Assembly: GCA_001657395.1 (NCBI GenBank)
Contig: LYSY01000009.1
Coordinates: forward strand, 62,001 to 126,000
DNA length: 64,000 nucleotides
DNA from: Rhodospirillales bacterium BBD 1991-14
Lineage (GTDB): Bacteria > Pseudomonadota > Alphaproteobacteria > Kiloniellales > Kiloniellaceae
Reading direction: 5' to 3'
Numbering within the stretch: position 1 is the first letter of the stretch; the number at the start of each line of letters is the position of its first letter. The notes beneath the pieces were generated by a model. That model was not told where the DNA came from. It saw only the letters and a program-made list of their open reading frames with translations, and did not search any database. Below are positions 28,504 through 38,212 of the stretch, one piece after another. Made by a program: the position numbers and the translations under genes.

Positions 28504-29607
28504 ATGCCCACCGTAGTCGCGAAAATCGCGAAAGCGAAGCGTGACGTCAGGCGGTTTTACGGTGCGGCGATGCTCCTGCTTGCAGCCGCTGCGCTTCCGA
28601 CCGTGGTACTTCCGTCTGGCGCCACTGCCATGCCGGATCTCGCTTTGCCCTGGCCCGATGCAGCCCTGGAGGGCCGGAGCGGCGGCACCACGATCAGCTT
28701 TTCCAGCCGCAGTCCCTTTGCGCTCTCCAACGTGGGCAACGGCCCCGAGGAATCGCCGGAAACCGAAGGCCTCGGCCAACTCTACCTGCCGCCAGAGGCC
28801 TCCGCCGAGCGCCCGGTGCCGGCGGTGGTGATCCTGCACGGCGCCTCCGGCGTGCAGTCGGTGCGGGAGCTGACCTATGCCCGCCAGTTCGCCGCCCGCG
28901 GCGTCGCCGCCCTGGTGATCGACGTCTTCGGCGCCCGCCGCGACCGGGCGACCGGCTTCGTCAACAGGCTGCTTCAGATCACCGAGGCCATGTTCCTGGC
29001 CGATGCCTATGCAGGCCTTGAACACCTCGCCGCGCGGCCGGAGATCGACGCCGGCCGCATCGCCCTCATCGGCTTTTCCTACGGGGGCATGGTGGCGACC
29101 TATGCCGCCTATGCCCAGGTGGCCGAGCGCTATGCGCCGGAGGGGCCGCGCTTCGCTGCCCACGTGGCCTTCTACGCACCCTGCATCGCCGAGTTTCAGG
29201 ACAGCCGCGCCACCGGCGCGCCCCTGCTGATGCTCTACGGCGGCCGCGACGCCATCGTCGATCCGGAGCGCTGCGCGCGCGTCGCCCAGCAGCTGGAAGA
29301 GGGCGGCACGCCTGTCGAGACGATCGTCTACCCGGAGGCGGTGCACCAGTGGGACGGGCGCTTCGCCGGCGAACGGCAGATCGGCCGCAACCTCGCCGAC
29401 TGCCGCTTCGTGGTGGAGAGCGACGGCACGGTGCGCGACCGCTGGCTCTGGCTGCCCATGTCCAGTGTGTTCTACCGCCGGGTCATCCTCGGCCTCTGCA
29501 CCGACGAGGAAGGCTATCTGATCGGCCGCAACGACGAGGTGCGGGCCCAGGCGAACGAGGCCCTGGGAAGCTTCCTTGCGCCGATCCTGCTCGGCGGCGA
29601 GAGCTGA
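28504..29607 (+). CDS. Secreted dienelactone hydrolase-like alpha/beta hydrolase
   Basis: A 367-residue protein with an N-terminal membrane or signal segment (LLLAAAALPTVVLPSGATA, about 26-44) and a dienelactone-hydrolase fold. The oxyanion/entry motif ILHGASGVQS is near 118, the nucleophile elbow is GFSYGG, and the likely Asp and His are in YGGRDAIVD and AVHQWDG. The true substrate is unknown; such proteins are often broad carboxyl-ester hydrolases. It ends 14 bp before the exonuclease gene. Confidence 0.8.
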   Translation: MPTVVAKIAKAKRDVRRFYGAAMLLLAAAALPTVVLPSGATAMPDLALPWPDAALEGRSGGTTISFSSRSPFALSNVGNGPEESPETEGLGQLYLPPEASAERPVPAVVILHGASGVQSVRELTYARQFAARGVAALVIDVFGARRDRATGFVNRLLQITEAMFLADAYAGLEHLAARPEIDAGRIALIGFSYGGMVATYAAYAQVAERYAPEGPRFAAHVAFYAPCIAEFQDSRATGAPLLMLYGGRDAIVDPERCARVAQQLEEGGTPVETIVYPEAVHQWDGRFAGERQIGRNLADCRFVVESDGTVRDRWLWLPMSSVFYRRVILGLCTDEEGYLIGRNDEVRAQANEALGSFLAPILLGGES

Positions 29608-29621
29608 CGGACGTCTGCGCC

Positions 29622-30674
29622 ATGCCCGCGGCGAAACCGGAGTCCTGGCTGAAGGTGACCGAGCGCGGGCTCTACTGCGTGCCCGGCGGCTTCTACGTCG
29701 ATCCGCACCGCCCCGTCGAGCGTGCCGTCGTGACCCACGGCCATGCCGACCACGCCCGGCCCGGCAACCGCGCTGTGCTCGCAACCCCCGAAACCCTGGC
29801 CATCATGAAACGCCGCTATGGCGACGAGGCGGGCGATGCCTTGGAGCCGCTGACCTACGGCGAGAACCGCGATATCGGCGGCGTGACGCTGTCCTTCCTG
29901 CCCGCCGGCCACGTGCTGGGCAGCGCCCAGGCGGTTCTGGAATGGAAGGGCTGCCGCATCATCGTCTCCGGCGACTACAAGCGCCGCGCCGACCCGACCT
30001 GCGCGCCCTTCGAGGTGATGTCCTGCGATGTCTTCATCACCGAGGCGACCTTCGGCCTGCCGGTCTTCCGCCATCCGCCCGACGCGGAGGAGGTCGAGAA
30101 GCTGCTGACGGCGCAGCAGCAGTTCCCGGACCGTGCCGTGCTGGTGGGGGCCTACTCCCTCGGCAAGGCGCAGCGGGTGATCGCTCTGCTGCGGAAGGCC
30201 GGCTATGACCGGCCGCTCTACATCCACGGTGCGTTGCAGGGGCTCTGCGACCTTTACGGCGACCTCGGCGTCGACCTGGGCGAACTGAAGCCGGCCACCG
30301 GCGCCGGCAAGGCGGAGCTGGCCGGGCAGATCGTGCTTGCCCCGCCCTCGGCCCTCAACGACCGCTGGTCGCGGCGCCTGCCGGACCCCCTGACCGCGAT
30401 GGCCTCCGGCTGGATGCGGGTGCGCGCCCGTGCCAAGCAGCGCGGCGCCGAACTGCCGCTGATCCTCTCCGACCACGCGGACTGGGACGAACTGGTGCAG
30501 ACCCTTGAGGACGTCGGCGCGCCCGAGGTCTGGGTCACCCACGGCAACGAGGAAGCCCTCGTGCACTACGCCTCCGGCAAGGGCATCCGCGCCCGCGCCC
30601 TGGCCCTCATCGGCCGCGGCGAGGAGGAGCAGGAGGGGGCGGCAGAAGAGGAGCCTCGGGAGGCGGCGTCATGA
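29622..30674 (+). CDS. Ligase-associated DNA damage response exonuclease (MBL fold)
   Basis: A 350-residue metallo-beta-lactamase/beta-CASP nuclease of the type always found beside bacterial ATP-dependent ligases. The metal motif is THGHADHARPG (about 38-48), with GHVLGSAQ, VSGDYKRRADPT and the later LSDHADWDEL. It overlaps the ligase gene by 4 bp. Its usual neighbours, the helicase and PdeM, are at 19.1-22.4 kb in this genome. Confidence 0.92.
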   Translation: MPAAKPESWLKVTERGLYCVPGGFYVDPHRPVERAVVTHGHADHARPGNRAVLATPETLAIMKRRYGDEAGDALEPLTYGENRDIGGVTLSFLPAGHVLGSAQAVLEWKGCRIIVSGDYKRRADPTCAPFEVMSCDVFITEATFGLPVFRHPPDAEEVEKLLTAQQQFPDRAVLVGAYSLGKAQRVIALLRKAGYDRPLYIHGALQGLCDLYGDLGVDLGELKPATGAGKAELAGQIVLAPPSALNDRWSRRLPDPLTAMASGWMRVRARAKQRGAELPLILSDHADWDELVQTLEDVGAPEVWVTHGNEEALVHYASGKGIRARALALIGRGEEEQEGAAEEEPREAAS

Positions 30675-32254
30675 AGGCCTTCGCCGAACTCCTGGATCGC
30701 CTGTCCTACACCGCCGGCCGCAACGCCAAGCTCACCCTGATGGCGGACTACTTCCGCGCCGCGCCGGACCCGGACCGCGGCTATGCCCTGGCGGCATTGA
30801 CCGGGCGGCTCGACTTCGCCACCGCCAAGCCGGCGATGATCCGTGGCCTGGTCGAGCAAAGGGTCGACCCGGTGCTCTTCGGCTGGTCCTACGACTACGT
30901 CGGGGACATGGCGGAAACGGTGGCGCTCATCTGGCCGCAGCGCCCCGGTGCCAACCGTCCGCCGGAACTCGCCGAGGTGGTGGAGCGGCTTTCGACCGCC
31001 AGCCGCTCCGACTCGCCGGCGCTGGTGGAGGGCTGGCTCGACGCCCTGGATGCCACCGGCCGCTGGGCCTTCCTGAAGCTCATCACCGGAGGGCTGCGGG
31101 TCGGCGTCTCGGCGCGTCTGGCCAAGACCGCGCTGGCGAAGCTCGGCGATGTCTCCCTGGAAGAGATCGAGGAAGTCTGGCACGGCGTGACCCCGCCCTT
31201 TACGGAGGTCTTCGCCTGGCTGGAAGGCCGCGCGCCCATGCCGCAGATCGACCTGCGCCGCGCCTTCCGCCCCCTCATGCTGGCCAACCCCCTGGACGAG
31301 GCGGATCTGGAGAAGCTCGACGCCGCGCACTACCGCGCGGAATGGAAGTGGGACGGCATCCGCGTGCAGTTGGCCGCCGGCGGTGGGGAGGCGCGGCTGT
31401 TCTCGCGCTCCGGCGACGAGATCACCCGGGCCTTTCCCGACCTCATGGAGACCGCACGCTTCGATGCGGTGCTGGACGGCGAGCTTCTGGTGATGCGCGA
31501 CGGCGAGATCGCCCCCTTCAACGACCTGCAGCAGCGCCTCAACCGCAAGCGGGTGACGGCGAAGATGCTGGAGAGCTATCCCGCCCACCTGCGGGTCTAC
31601 GATATCCTGTTCCACGGCGACGACGATCTGCGCGAGCAGGGCTTCGACGACCGCCGCGTCAGACTGCAAGCCTGGCACGCGGAAACCGGCCCGGCGCGCA
31701 TCGACCTTTCCCCCATGCTGGACTTCGCGCGCTGGGAGGACCTGGCGGCCCTGCGCGAGACGGCGCGCGAGCGTGCCATCGAGGGCCTGATGCTGAAGCG
31801 CGGCGACAGCCCCTATGTCGCCGGGCGGCCCAAGGGTCCTTGGTTCAAGTGGAAGCGCGATGCGCTGACGCTGGACACCGTGCTGATGTACGCGCAGCGC
31901 GGCCACGGTAAGCGCTCCTCGCTCTACTCCGACTACACCTTCGGCGCCTGGCGTACCGGTGACCATGGGGAGCCGGAACTGGTGCCGGTGGGCAAGGCCT
32001 ACTCGGGCTTCACAGACGAGGAGTTGCTGCGTCTCGACAAGTGGGTCCGCGCCAACACCACCGAGCGCTTCGGGCCGGTGCGCGCGGTGAAGCCGGGCTT
32101 GGTGCTGGAGGTCGCCTTCGACGCCGTCCACCGCTCCAAGCGCCACAAATCAGGCGTCGCCATGCGCTTCCCGCGCATCCACCGCATCCGCTGGGACAAG
32201 CCCATCGAAGAAGCCGACCGCCTGCCCACCCTGGAGAAACTCATCGAGGGGTGA
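30671..32254 (+). CDS. ATP-dependent DNA ligase (ligase-associated repair set)
   Basis: A 527-residue ligase with an N-terminal DNA-binding domain, nucleotidyltransferase core and OB-fold. The adenylated lysine is in AEWKWDGIRVQ, followed by LFSRSGDEIT, VLDGELLVM, EGLMLKRGDSPYV and WFKWKRD. It is the bacterial LigB/LigC-like ligase, separate from the essential NAD ligase LigA, and acts in damage repair with the exonuclease. Its TGA stop lies inside a GGGTGAGGGG motif that pairs with the start of the dispersed repeat. Confidence 0.93.
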   Translation: MKAFAELLDRLSYTAGRNAKLTLMADYFRAAPDPDRGYALAALTGRLDFATAKPAMIRGLVEQRVDPVLFGWSYDYVGDMAETVALIWPQRPGANRPPELAEVVERLSTASRSDSPALVEGWLDALDATGRWAFLKLITGGLRVGVSARLAKTALAKLGDVSLEEIEEVWHGVTPPFTEVFAWLEGRAPMPQIDLRRAFRPLMLANPLDEADLEKLDAAHYRAEWKWDGIRVQLAAGGGEARLFSRSGDEITRAFPDLMETARFDAVLDGELLVMRDGEIAPFNDLQQRLNRKRVTAKMLESYPAHLRVYDILFHGDDDLREQGFDDRRVRLQAWHAETGPARIDLSPMLDFARWEDLAALRETARERAIEGLMLKRGDSPYVAGRPKGPWFKWKRDALTLDTVLMYAQRGHGKRSSLYSDYTFGAWRTGDHGEPELVPVGKAYSGFTDEELLRLDKWVRANTTERFGPVRAVKPGLVLEVAFDAVHRSKRHKSGVAMRFPRIHRIRWDKPIEEADRLPTLEKLIEG

Positions 32255-32367
32255 GGGGAAGTCCCCCTCACCCAGCTTCGCCTAGGCTCGGTTCCCTCCC
32301 CAAGGCTGCGCAACCCTCTCCCACCAGGGGAGAGGGAGGGCCCCGCGTCAGCGGGAGGGTGAGGGGG
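32249..32367. repeat. Dispersed GC-rich intergenic repeat, copy A
   Basis: Core 32263-32367: it begins CCCCCTCACCC, contains GCTTCGCCTAGGC and GCGCAACCCTCTCCC, and ends GGGAGGGTGAGGGGG. The ends are mutually complementary, so the whole unit is a large imperfect hairpin. GGGTGAGGGG (32249-32258, including the ligase stop) also pairs with CCCCTCACCC (32264-32273). Related copies lie at 43008 and 45337. Confidence 0.85.
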
Positions 32368-32383
32368 CGTTCGCACAACTGTC

Positions 32384-32500
32384 ACCCTCGGGCTTGACCC
32401 GAGGGTCCATCTTTCCACAGCGCGAGCGCCGGCGAGCCGGTAATCCGTTTTGGGGTTCGGGTCGGGCACTTGCATGGATGCTCGGGTCAAGCCCGAGCAT
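32384..32500. repeat. Pair of inverted palindromic units
   Basis: ACCCTCGGG-CTTGA-CCCGAGGGT (32384-32406) and ATGCTCGGG-TCAAG-CCCGAGCAT (32478-32500) are perfect 9-bp palindromes with the same GCTCGGG-type core in opposite orientations, 71 bp apart. This looks like a BIME-type mosaic of extragenic palindromes between convergent genes. Copy number elsewhere cannot be judged here. Confidence 0.8.
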
Positions 32501-32523
32501 GACGAGCGGGCTGAGGACTGGAC

Positions 32524-32946
32524 CTAAATCTCCGGCCGCTTGAAGCGCTTGTGGGGGATGAGGGCGATGGGGACGACCTCTACCAGCAGCTCCGGGATCA
32601 CCAGGCCCGGCACCTGGATCAGGATGCTGGCCGGCGCGCTCGGCGTCTCGAAGTATTGACTGCGCACCTGCTGGATCGCCGGCAGGTCGTCACGGTCGAG
32701 GAAGTAGATGGTCATGGAGACGATGTCGTCGAGGCTGCCGCCGGCGGCTTCCAGGATCACCTGCGTGTTCTCGATCGCTTTTTGCATCTGGGCGGCGCAG
32801 TCGCCGGGTCCGACGACATTGCTCTCGGCATCCCAGGCGACCTGCCCGGTGATGTAGAGCGTCACCCCCTCGCCGGCGATCACGCCCTGCGAGAAGGCCC
32901 GCCCGTTCGGCCCCCAGATGCCCGGGGGATTGAAGCCATAGGCCAT
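32524..32946 (-). CDS. RidA family protein
   Basis: A 140-residue protein of the YjgF/YER057c/RidA family, whose best-known members hydrolyse reactive enamine/imine intermediates. Family runs visible are FSQGVIAGEGVTLYITGQVAWD, QMQKAIENTQVIL and ASILIQVPGLV. The conserved Arg of active RidA (usually R in the RxxIQV region) is replaced: the segment reads SAPASILIQVPGL, so it may be a non-imine-deaminase subgroup. AAGGGA precedes ATG 32946. Confidence 0.82.
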   Translation of the reverse strand: MAYGFNPPGIWGPNGRAFSQGVIAGEGVTLYITGQVAWDAESNVVGPGDCAAQMQKAIENTQVILEAAGGSLDDIVSMTIYFLDRDDLPAIQQVRSQYFETPSAPASILIQVPGLVIPELLVEVVPIALIPHKRFKRPEI

Positions 32947-33197
32947 GGAAGAATCCCTTATGGTGGAAGTCGCGCGCCGCGGCGTGTGGGCGCGCGAAGG
33001 ACAAGGATGCGGCAGAGTTGGAAGCATAGCAGCCGTCCGGTCGCGCCCGAAGCACAACTGTGATGCAAAGGTCCTGCTGGCGGCGGTGCAGGGCCACTGC
33101 GATTCGGAGGCCAACGACCCTTGAACCCTCGGTGGCGGCCATGCGACTAACCTTCGGTGACGGCGCGGGCGCTTTTGCGTGCAAAGGGGGATCGGAA

Positions 33198-35039
33198 ATG
33201 AACGCAAGGTCTCTGGGCCCTGTCCTTTTGGGCCTCCTCTTTGGCGCCAGCCTCCTTGCCGCCAGCCTCCTTGCCGGTGGCAGCCTCGCGTCGGCGGCGA
33301 CTTTGCCGGAGCACTGCCGCCGTGCGCCGGTGGCCGCGGACTGCACGGCGCCGCTGTTCGACCGTCTGATGGAACGAATCGCGGCCGAACGGCAGATCGA
33401 TCAGGCGGGTTTGAAAGCCGGCCTCACCGACAAGCTGATCAACCTGGGCAGCCTGGATCTCGCACAAGAAGTTGCGGTGGGAATCGATCACGCGTCGATC
33501 CGGGATGTGAAGCTCGCGGTGATCGGGGTGCTGCAGGCGAACCAGCGGCACTACGGAGCGGCCTCCGACCTCGCCGATCTGATCGGCGATCCGCAGCAGC
33601 GCCTGCCGGTCTACACTGCCATCGTCGAGCGCTTCGTGGCCGACGGCGAGGTCGAACCGGCCTGGACCCTGGCCAAGGCGCTTGGCGATGCGGCGCTGTC
33701 GGACAGTTTTCAGGCTGCGCTGGTCGTCCGCTTCGCCGCCGAGGGGCGCTTCGAACTGACCCTGCCCAACGCGCTGGAGGTCCGCGACGCCGGCCGGCGC
33801 GCCGATGTGCTCTTCGGTCTGGCATCCCGGCAGTTGGTGTCGCGTACCCTGGACGAGGTGTTGCAGTCTTTGGAAGCGATTGACGACCCTGAGGTCCGAG
33901 CCCGCGATTTCGCGCTGCTGGGCCAGCAGGCCCACGACCTGAAGAAGCCGGATGCCGCCGAGGCGCTTTTTGCGCGCGCCCTTGAGGGCTTGGCGCAGCT
34001 GGAGGCCGCCGGCAGCGAAGACACAGACGATCTCCGGCAAGGCATCGCCGGGGCGCTGGAGGCGTCGGGCCGCGACACAGAGGCCCTGGCCGTGGCTGCG
34101 GAGATTCGGGATTTGGAGCGCCGGCTTGAGTCCGCCGGGCGGATCGCCCCGACCTTGGCGCAGAGCGGTCAGACCGACAGGGCGCTCGCCGTGCTGAAGG
34201 ACAACGCCGCGGCGGCGGCAAAGATCGCCGATGCCGAGCGGCGTATCCTTTCACTGACCCGTCAGGCCGAGTTCATGGTCGAGGCCGGCTTTGCCGACGA
34301 GGCTCTCCAGGTGATTGCGCGCATCGCGGCGCCGGACCGCCGCTCCGACGCGCGCCAGGCGCTCGCGCGGGCCGCGGCCCGTCAGAACGCCTTTGATCTG
34401 GCGGAGCGCCTCGTCGCGGAAGACCCGTCTGTCCTCCACCGGGTGACCGGGCAGCTCGGACTCGCCACGGCCCTCGGTGTCGTCGAGGGCGAGCGGGCTC
34501 GTGCGCTGGCGTTGGCCGAGACGGCGCAGATGGCTCTTGAGATGGACGCCATCGAGGGTGCTGAGGGCGTCTACGGCTTGCTGGTCGACACCCAGCTCAG
34601 CCTGCGGCAGTTCGACCGGGCGCGGAGCCTTATCGACTGGCTGCACGAGCCGGAAGCCCGCTTTGAGAAGCTCGACCGGCTTGCCGTGGCCGCAGCCCGG
34701 GCCGGTGCCGGGGAGGCCTTGTTGCGCGCCATCGACGACATGATCGCCCTCATCGCAGGGGACAGCCTCTACGAGCGCTACGGCCGAACCGCCATGATCG
34801 CGCAACGCCTGCCGGCGGAGCTGACCCCGGGGGAGATTCTCCTGCTGTCCAAACGCCTGAAGCAGGCTGACTTCGAGTGGGTGTTCCTCCACGTCACCGC
34901 GGTGCGGCTGGCCGAAGCGGGACGCGTGGGCGACGCGCAGGACCTGGTGGCCCTGGCCGACGACCCCGGCCTCACCGCTGACTTCGAACTCCCCGAACTC
35001 GCAGCCCTGCTGGCGCTGAGCCTGAAGAGCGGCCAATAG
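33198..35039 (+). CDS. Large secreted alpha-helical repeat protein, function unknown
   Basis: A 613-residue protein with a signal peptide (about 1-34) that contains an exact internal duplication (ASLLA-ASLLA). The mature part is Ala/Leu/Arg/Glu-rich and helical throughout, with TPR/HEAT-like helix pairs (for example DLAERLVAEDPSVLHRVTGQ and FDRARSLIDWLHEPEARFE). I do not recognise a family. It probably forms a periplasmic scaffold. Its stop is 3 bp from the convergent betA stop. Confidence 0.75.
   Translation: MNARSLGPVLLGLLFGASLLAASLLAGGSLASAATLPEHCRRAPVAADCTAPLFDRLMERIAAERQIDQAGLKAGLTDKLINLGSLDLAQEVAVGIDHASIRDVKLAVIGVLQANQRHYGAASDLADLIGDPQQRLPVYTAIVERFVADGEVEPAWTLAKALGDAALSDSFQAALVVRFAAEGRFELTLPNALEVRDAGRRADVLFGLASRQLVSRTLDEVLQSLEAIDDPEVRARDFALLGQQAHDLKKPDAAEALFARALEGLAQLEAAGSEDTDDLRQGIAGALEASGRDTEALAVAAEIRDLERRLESAGRIAPTLAQSGQTDRALAVLKDNAAAAAKIADAERRILSLTRQAEFMVEAGFADEALQVIARIAAPDRRSDARQALARAAARQNAFDLAERLVAEDPSVLHRVTGQLGLATALGVVEGERARALALAETAQMALEMDAIEGAEGVYGLLVDTQLSLRQFDRARSLIDWLHEPEARFEKLDRLAVAAARAGAGEALLRAIDDMIALIAGDSLYERYGRTAMIAQRLPAELTPGEILLLSKRLKQADFEWVFLHVTAVRLAEAGRVGDAQDLVALADDPGLTADFELPELAALLALSLKSGQ
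33246..33275 (+). repeat. 15-bp perfect tandem duplication in a signal peptide
   Basis: GCCAGCCTCCTTGCC occurs twice in direct succession (33246-33260 and 33261-33275), in frame, lengthening the hydrophobic core of the signal peptide by five residues. Confidence 0.95.
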
Positions 35040-35042
35040 CTC

Positions 35043-36701
35043 TCACCGCTGCGCCGTGGCCCAGTTTTCGGCGATCCAGACGGGGGCTTCGGAGGCGGGG
35101 AGGGGCGCCTTGCCGCGGATCGTGTCGGCGAGCTTTTCGGCCAGCATGATGGTCGGGGCATTCAGGTTGCCGCTGACGATGTCGGGCATGATGGAGGCGT
35201 CGACGACGCGCAGGCCCTCCAGCCCGTGCACCTTTGCTTCGCCGTCGACCACGGCCATGGGGTCGGTGCCCATCTTGCAGGTGCAGGACGGGTGGTAGGC
35301 GCTTTCCACGTGCTGGCGCACGAAGGCGTCGATGTCCTGGTCCGACTGCACTTCGGGGCCCGGAGCCAGTTCGGCGCCGCGGAAGGGGTCGAAGGCCTTT
35401 TGCGTGAAGACCTCCCGCGTCAGGCGGATGGCGGCGCGGAACTCCTGCCGGTCGGCCTCCTGGCTCATGTAGTTGAAGACAATGCGCGGCGGCGCCTTGG
35501 GGTCGGCGGAGGCCAGGGTGATTTCCCCGCGGCTCTGGGAGCGCATCGGCCCGACATGAGCCTGGAAGCCGTGGCTGCCCGCCGGGTTGCTGCCGTCGTA
35601 GTTCATGGCAATGGGCAGGAAGTGGTACTGCAGGTCCGGGTGCTCGATTCCGGCCCGGCTGCGGATGAAGCCGCCGGCCTCGAAGTGACTGGAGGCGCCC
35701 AGGCCCTTTTTGAAGAACAGCCAGTCGAAACCGATCTTCGCCTGGTTCCAGGGCTTCAGCGCCGAGTAGAGGGTGATGGGCTGGGTGCAGGCGTGCTGCA
35801 CGTAGACCTCCAGGTGATCCTGCAGGTTCTTGCCGACCCCCGGCAGGTCCCGCACCACCGGGATGCCGTGCCCGGTGAGGTCGTCCGCCGGGCCGACGCC
35901 GGAAAGCAGCAGGGTCTGCGGCGAGTTCACGGCGCCGCCGCAGAGGATCACCTCGCGCTCCGCCCGCACTTCGGCCCTGGTGTTGCCCTTGGCCAGCTCG
36001 ACGCCGACGGCGCGGTAGCCGTCGAAGAGCACGCGGGTGGTGAGCGCGCGGGTCCAGACCGTGAGGTTGGGCCGCGTCATGGCCGGCTTCAGGTAGGCGA
36101 CCGCCGCACTCCAGCGCCGCCCGTCATGGACCGTCATGTCCATATGGGCGAAGCCTTCCTGCTGGCGTCCGTTCATGTCCGGCGTGACGGGATAGCCGGC
36201 CTGGCGTCCGGCCTCGATCCAGGCCTGGAACAGCGGGTTCTTGCAAGGGCCGGCCGAGACGTGCAGGGGTCCTTCGCCGCCGCGGTAGGGGTCGGCGCCG
36301 CGCTCGTAGGTCTCGGCCTTGCGGAAGTAGGGCAGGACGTCGGCGTAGGACCAGCCGGCGAGCCCGCCCTGGGCCCAGCGGTCGTAGTCGCGCGCGTGGC
36401 CGCGCACGTAGGCCATGCCGTTGATGGAGGAGGAACCGCCGAGCACGCGCCCGCGTGGGCAGTAGAGCCGGCGGCCGTCCAGATGGGGCTCCGGCTCCGA
36501 ATGGTAGAACCAGTTGTACTTGTCGTTGGCCAGCGGCTTGGCCAGTGCCGCCGGCATGTGGATGAAGATCGAGGAGTCGCGCCCGCCGGCCTCCAGCACC
36601 AGCACTGAAACCTCCGGGTCTTCGGTCAGCCGGCTCGCCAGCACGCAGCCGGCCGAACCGGCGCCGACGATGATGTAGTCGAAGCTCTCGCTGGATGTCA
36701 T
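35043..36701 (-). CDS. betA: Choline dehydrogenase
   Basis: A 552-residue GMC-family flavoprotein that oxidises choline to betaine aldehyde at the membrane. The FAD motif is [18 protein letters not shown] (about 6-23); GMC signatures [18 protein letters not shown] and [13 protein letters not shown] follow. The catalytic His is in [15 protein letters not shown], matching BetA. It is the last gene of betI-betB-betA, 11 bp after betB. Confidence 0.95.
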   Translation of the reverse strand: MTSSESFDYIIVGAGSAGCVLASRLTEDPEVSVLVLEAGGRDSSIFIHMPAALAKPLANDKYNWFYHSEPEPHLDGRRLYCPRGRVLGGSSSINGMAYVRGHARDYDRWAQGGLAGWSYADVLPYFRKAETYERGADPYRGGEGPLHVSAGPCKNPLFQAWIEAGRQAGYPVTPDMNGRQQEGFAHMDMTVHDGRRWSAAVAYLKPAMTRPNLTVWTRALTTRVLFDGYRAVGVELAKGNTRAEVRAEREVILCGGAVNSPQTLLLSGVGPADDLTGHGIPVVRDLPGVGKNLQDHLEVYVQHACTQPITLYSALKPWNQAKIGFDWLFFKKGLGASSHFEAGGFIRSRAGIEHPDLQYHFLPIAMNYDGSNPAGSHGFQAHVGPMRSQSRGEITLASADPKAPPRIVFNYMSQEADRQEFRAAIRLTREVFTQKAFDPFRGAELAPGPEVQSDQDIDAFVRQHVESAYHPSCTCKMGTDPMAVVDGEAKVHGLEGLRVVDASIMPDIVSGNLNAPTIMLAEKLADTIRGKAPLPASEAPVWIAENWATAQR

Positions 36702-36712
36702 GGAACGGGTCT

Positions 36713-38176
36713 CTAGTAGGGCGAGTCGACGCCGTTGACGGCGACGTAGACGCTTTTCAACTGACTGTAGTGCTCGATGGCGGCCAGGCCGTTCTCGCGC
36801 CCCAGGCCGGACTGCTTCATCCCGCCGAAGGGCATGGCGATGGGGGTGATGTTGTAGGTGTTGATCCAGCAGGTGCCGGCCTGCAGCCTGGCGATCACCC
36901 GGTGCGCGCGGGCCAGGTCGCGCGTGAAGACACCGGCGGAGAGGCCGAATTCGGTGTCGTTGGCGCGGGCGACGACCTCTTCTTCGTCGCGAAAGGGCAG
37001 CACCGTCATGACAGGCCCGAAGATCTCTTCGCGCACGATGGTCATCTCGTCGGCGCAGCCGGCGAAGATGGTCGGCTCGACGAAATTGCCGGCGGCGAGC
37101 GCAGGGTCATTCGGGCGCCCGCCGCCGACCGCGACCCGGGCGCCCTCGGAGCGGCCCTGGTCGATGTAGCCCAACACCTTCTCGGTGTGTTCGCTGGAGA
37201 TCAGGGCGCCGACCTGGGTTGCCGGGTCCAGCGGATCGCCGATCTTCAAGCCGGCGGTCTTGGCCACCAGCTTCTCCAGGAGGGCGTCATGCACGTCCTC
37301 CTGCACGAAGACCCGCGTGCCGTTGGAGCAGACTTCGCCCTGCGTGTAGAAATTGGCCAGCAGTGCGCCGTGCACGGCGTTCTCAAGGTCGGCGTCTTCA
37401 AAGACAATGAGCGGCGACTTGCCGCCCAGCTCCAGGGTCACGGCCTTCAGGGTCTCGGCCGCGTCGGCCATCACCTTGCGGCCGGTGCCGACCTCGCCGG
37501 TGAGGGAGACCTTGGCGATGCCGGAATGGCGGACCAGCAGGCGGCCGGTCTCGGCAAAGCCCTGCACAACGTTGAAGACGCCGTCCGGCAGCCCGGCCTC
37601 GGTATAGATCTCCGCCAGCTTCAGCGCGGTCAGCGGTGTCAGTTCGGCCGGCTTGAAAATCATCGCATTGCCGCAGGCCAGCGCCGGCGCCGACTTCCAG
37701 CAGGCGATCTGCATGGGATAGTTCCACGCGCCGATGCCCGCGCAGATGCCCAGCGGTTCGCGCCGGGTATAGGCGAAGTCGCCGCCGAAGTCGTGATGTT
37801 CGCCGTGCAGCGTGCCGGCAACGCCGGCAAAGAACTCGATGCAGTCGGCGCCGGAGATGATGTCCACGACCTCGGCTTCCTGGATCGGCTTGCCGGTGTC
37901 CAGCACTTCCAGTTCGGCCAGTTCGCGGTTGCGCGCGCGCAGGATGCGGGCGGCTTCTCCCAGGATGCGCCCGCGCTCCGCCCCGCCCATGGCCGACCAG
38001 ACGGCGAAACCTTCCTGCGCCGCGGCGACTGCGGCCTCCACGTCTTCAGCGCCGGCCTGCTGTACGCTGCAGATGACCTCGCCGGTCGCCGGGTTCAGGG
38101 TCTCGAAGCTCTGGCCGCTGCGGGCCTCGCGGTAGCCGCCGCCGATGTAGAGCTGTTGTTCGGGAAGGTTGCGCAT
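36713..38176 (-). CDS. betB: Betaine aldehyde dehydrogenase
   Basis: A 487-residue NAD(P)-dependent aldehyde dehydrogenase giving glycine betaine. Family motifs are [17 protein letters not shown], the catalytic Glu in [13 protein letters not shown] and the nucleophile Cys in [12 protein letters not shown]. Its context between betI and betA makes BetB the clear assignment. A triplicated stop/ribosome-site motif lies between betI and this gene. Confidence 0.96.
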   Translation of the reverse strand: MRNLPEQQLYIGGGYREARSGQSFETLNPATGEVICSVQQAGAEDVEAAVAAAQEGFAVWSAMGGAERGRILGEAARILRARNRELAELEVLDTGKPIQEAEVVDIISGADCIEFFAGVAGTLHGEHHDFGGDFAYTRREPLGICAGIGAWNYPMQIACWKSAPALACGNAMIFKPAELTPLTALKLAEIYTEAGLPDGVFNVVQGFAETGRLLVRHSGIAKVSLTGEVGTGRKVMADAAETLKAVTLELGGKSPLIVFEDADLENAVHGALLANFYTQGEVCSNGTRVFVQEDVHDALLEKLVAKTAGLKIGDPLDPATQVGALISSEHTEKVLGYIDQGRSEGARVAVGGGRPNDPALAAGNFVEPTIFAGCADEMTIVREEIFGPVMTVLPFRDEEEVVARANDTEFGLSAGVFTRDLARAHRVIARLQAGTCWINTYNITPIAMPFGGMKQSGLGRENGLAAIEHYSQLKSVYVAVNGVDSPY

Positions 38177-38177
38177 C

Positions 38178-38212
38178 GGTCCTCTCAGGGGTCCTCTCAG
38201 CCGGTCCTCTTA
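38178..38212. repeat. Three copies of a stop-plus-ribosome-site motif between betI and betB
   Basis: On the plus strand GGTCCTCTCA occurs at 38178-38187 and 38190-38199 and GGTCCTCTTA at 38203-38212. Read on the coding (minus) strand each is a stop codon followed by AGAGGACC: TAA (the betI stop), then TGA, then TGA. The last copy serves as the betB ribosome site. Confidence 0.88.
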
